Of a stretch of DNA of 64,000 nucleotides, positions 62,219-64,000 are shown piece after piece. Every line of letters starts with the position of its first letter. Position 1 is the stretch's first letter. This DNA is from Onchocerca volvulus. Lineage: Eukaryota; Nematoda; Chromadorea; Rhabditida; Onchocercidae. The notes beneath the pieces are model-generated. The model saw only the letters and a list, made by a program, of their open reading frames with translations, was not told the origin of the DNA and did no database searches. The stretch lies in assembly GCA_000499405.2 (NCBI GenBank), contig HG738140.1:8645560-8709559 (forward strand), written 5' to 3'. A program made the translations under genes and the position numbers.

Positions 62219-64000
<1,782 letters not shown>

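Overview
The window is about 70% A+T with many small introns that end in TTTCAG. It encodes a nematode-type G-protein beta subunit, a multi-exon GH37 trehalase and a secreted PAN-domain protein. Two start codons sit directly behind a TTTCAG acceptor, as expected for spliced-leader trans-splicing. This points to a nematode nuclear genome, probably a parasitic clade III (filarial or spirurid) species; the clade is inference.

Layout. (1) 2.8-7.6 kb, minus strand: a 13-exon trehalase gene, phase-consistent throughout and about 626 residues. (2) 7.6-11.7 kb: gene-poor, with one Helitron end fragment. (3) 11.7-18.9 kb, plus strand: a large cysteine-rich gene of at least 16 exons, built from about five repeats of a C-x-C-x(n)-C module. 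(4) 20.8-25.3 kb: transposon graveyard. It holds a 5'-truncated BEL/Pao element (broken integrase plus 3' LTR), a Helitron end fragment, and a broken Helitron Rep N-terminal gene bracketed by two copies of a repeat here called R1. (5) 25.3-31.3 kb: no recognisable gene; contains a 76-base T tract. (6) 31.3-36.6 kb, plus strand: a 13-exon gene for a 364-residue secreted PAN/Apple-like protein, fully phase-consistent if one possible 58-base cassette exon is skipped. (7) 36.6-50 kb: mostly non-coding, with a microsatellite, a very long inverted repeat (41.8-43.3 kb, arms over 600 bases) and some weak candidate exons. (8) 49.96-50.60 kb, plus strand: a small two-exon membrane-protein gene. (9) 50.8-56.8 kb, minus strand: a nematode gene I do not recognise, with a possible PP1-docking motif; its 5' end was not found. 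(10) 57.3-59.9 kb: an intronless, broken copy of the spliceosomal/transcription cofactor SNW1 (SKIP; skp-1 in C. elegans) lying between two more R1 copies. (11) 59.9-62.2 kb: a 35-base minisatellite and a remnant of a BEL/Pao-type protease. (12) 62.2-64.0 kb, minus strand: the last four exons of the G-beta gene gpb-1, which continues past the right edge.

The genes do not form an operon or pathway; they are independent host genes separated by repeats. The most unusual structure is the R1 repeat. It occurs as two same-orientation pairs, each pair enclosing a different broken coding sequence (SNW1 retrocopy; Helitron Rep) on the same strand. This suggests a non-autonomous LTR-like element carrying captured cargo.
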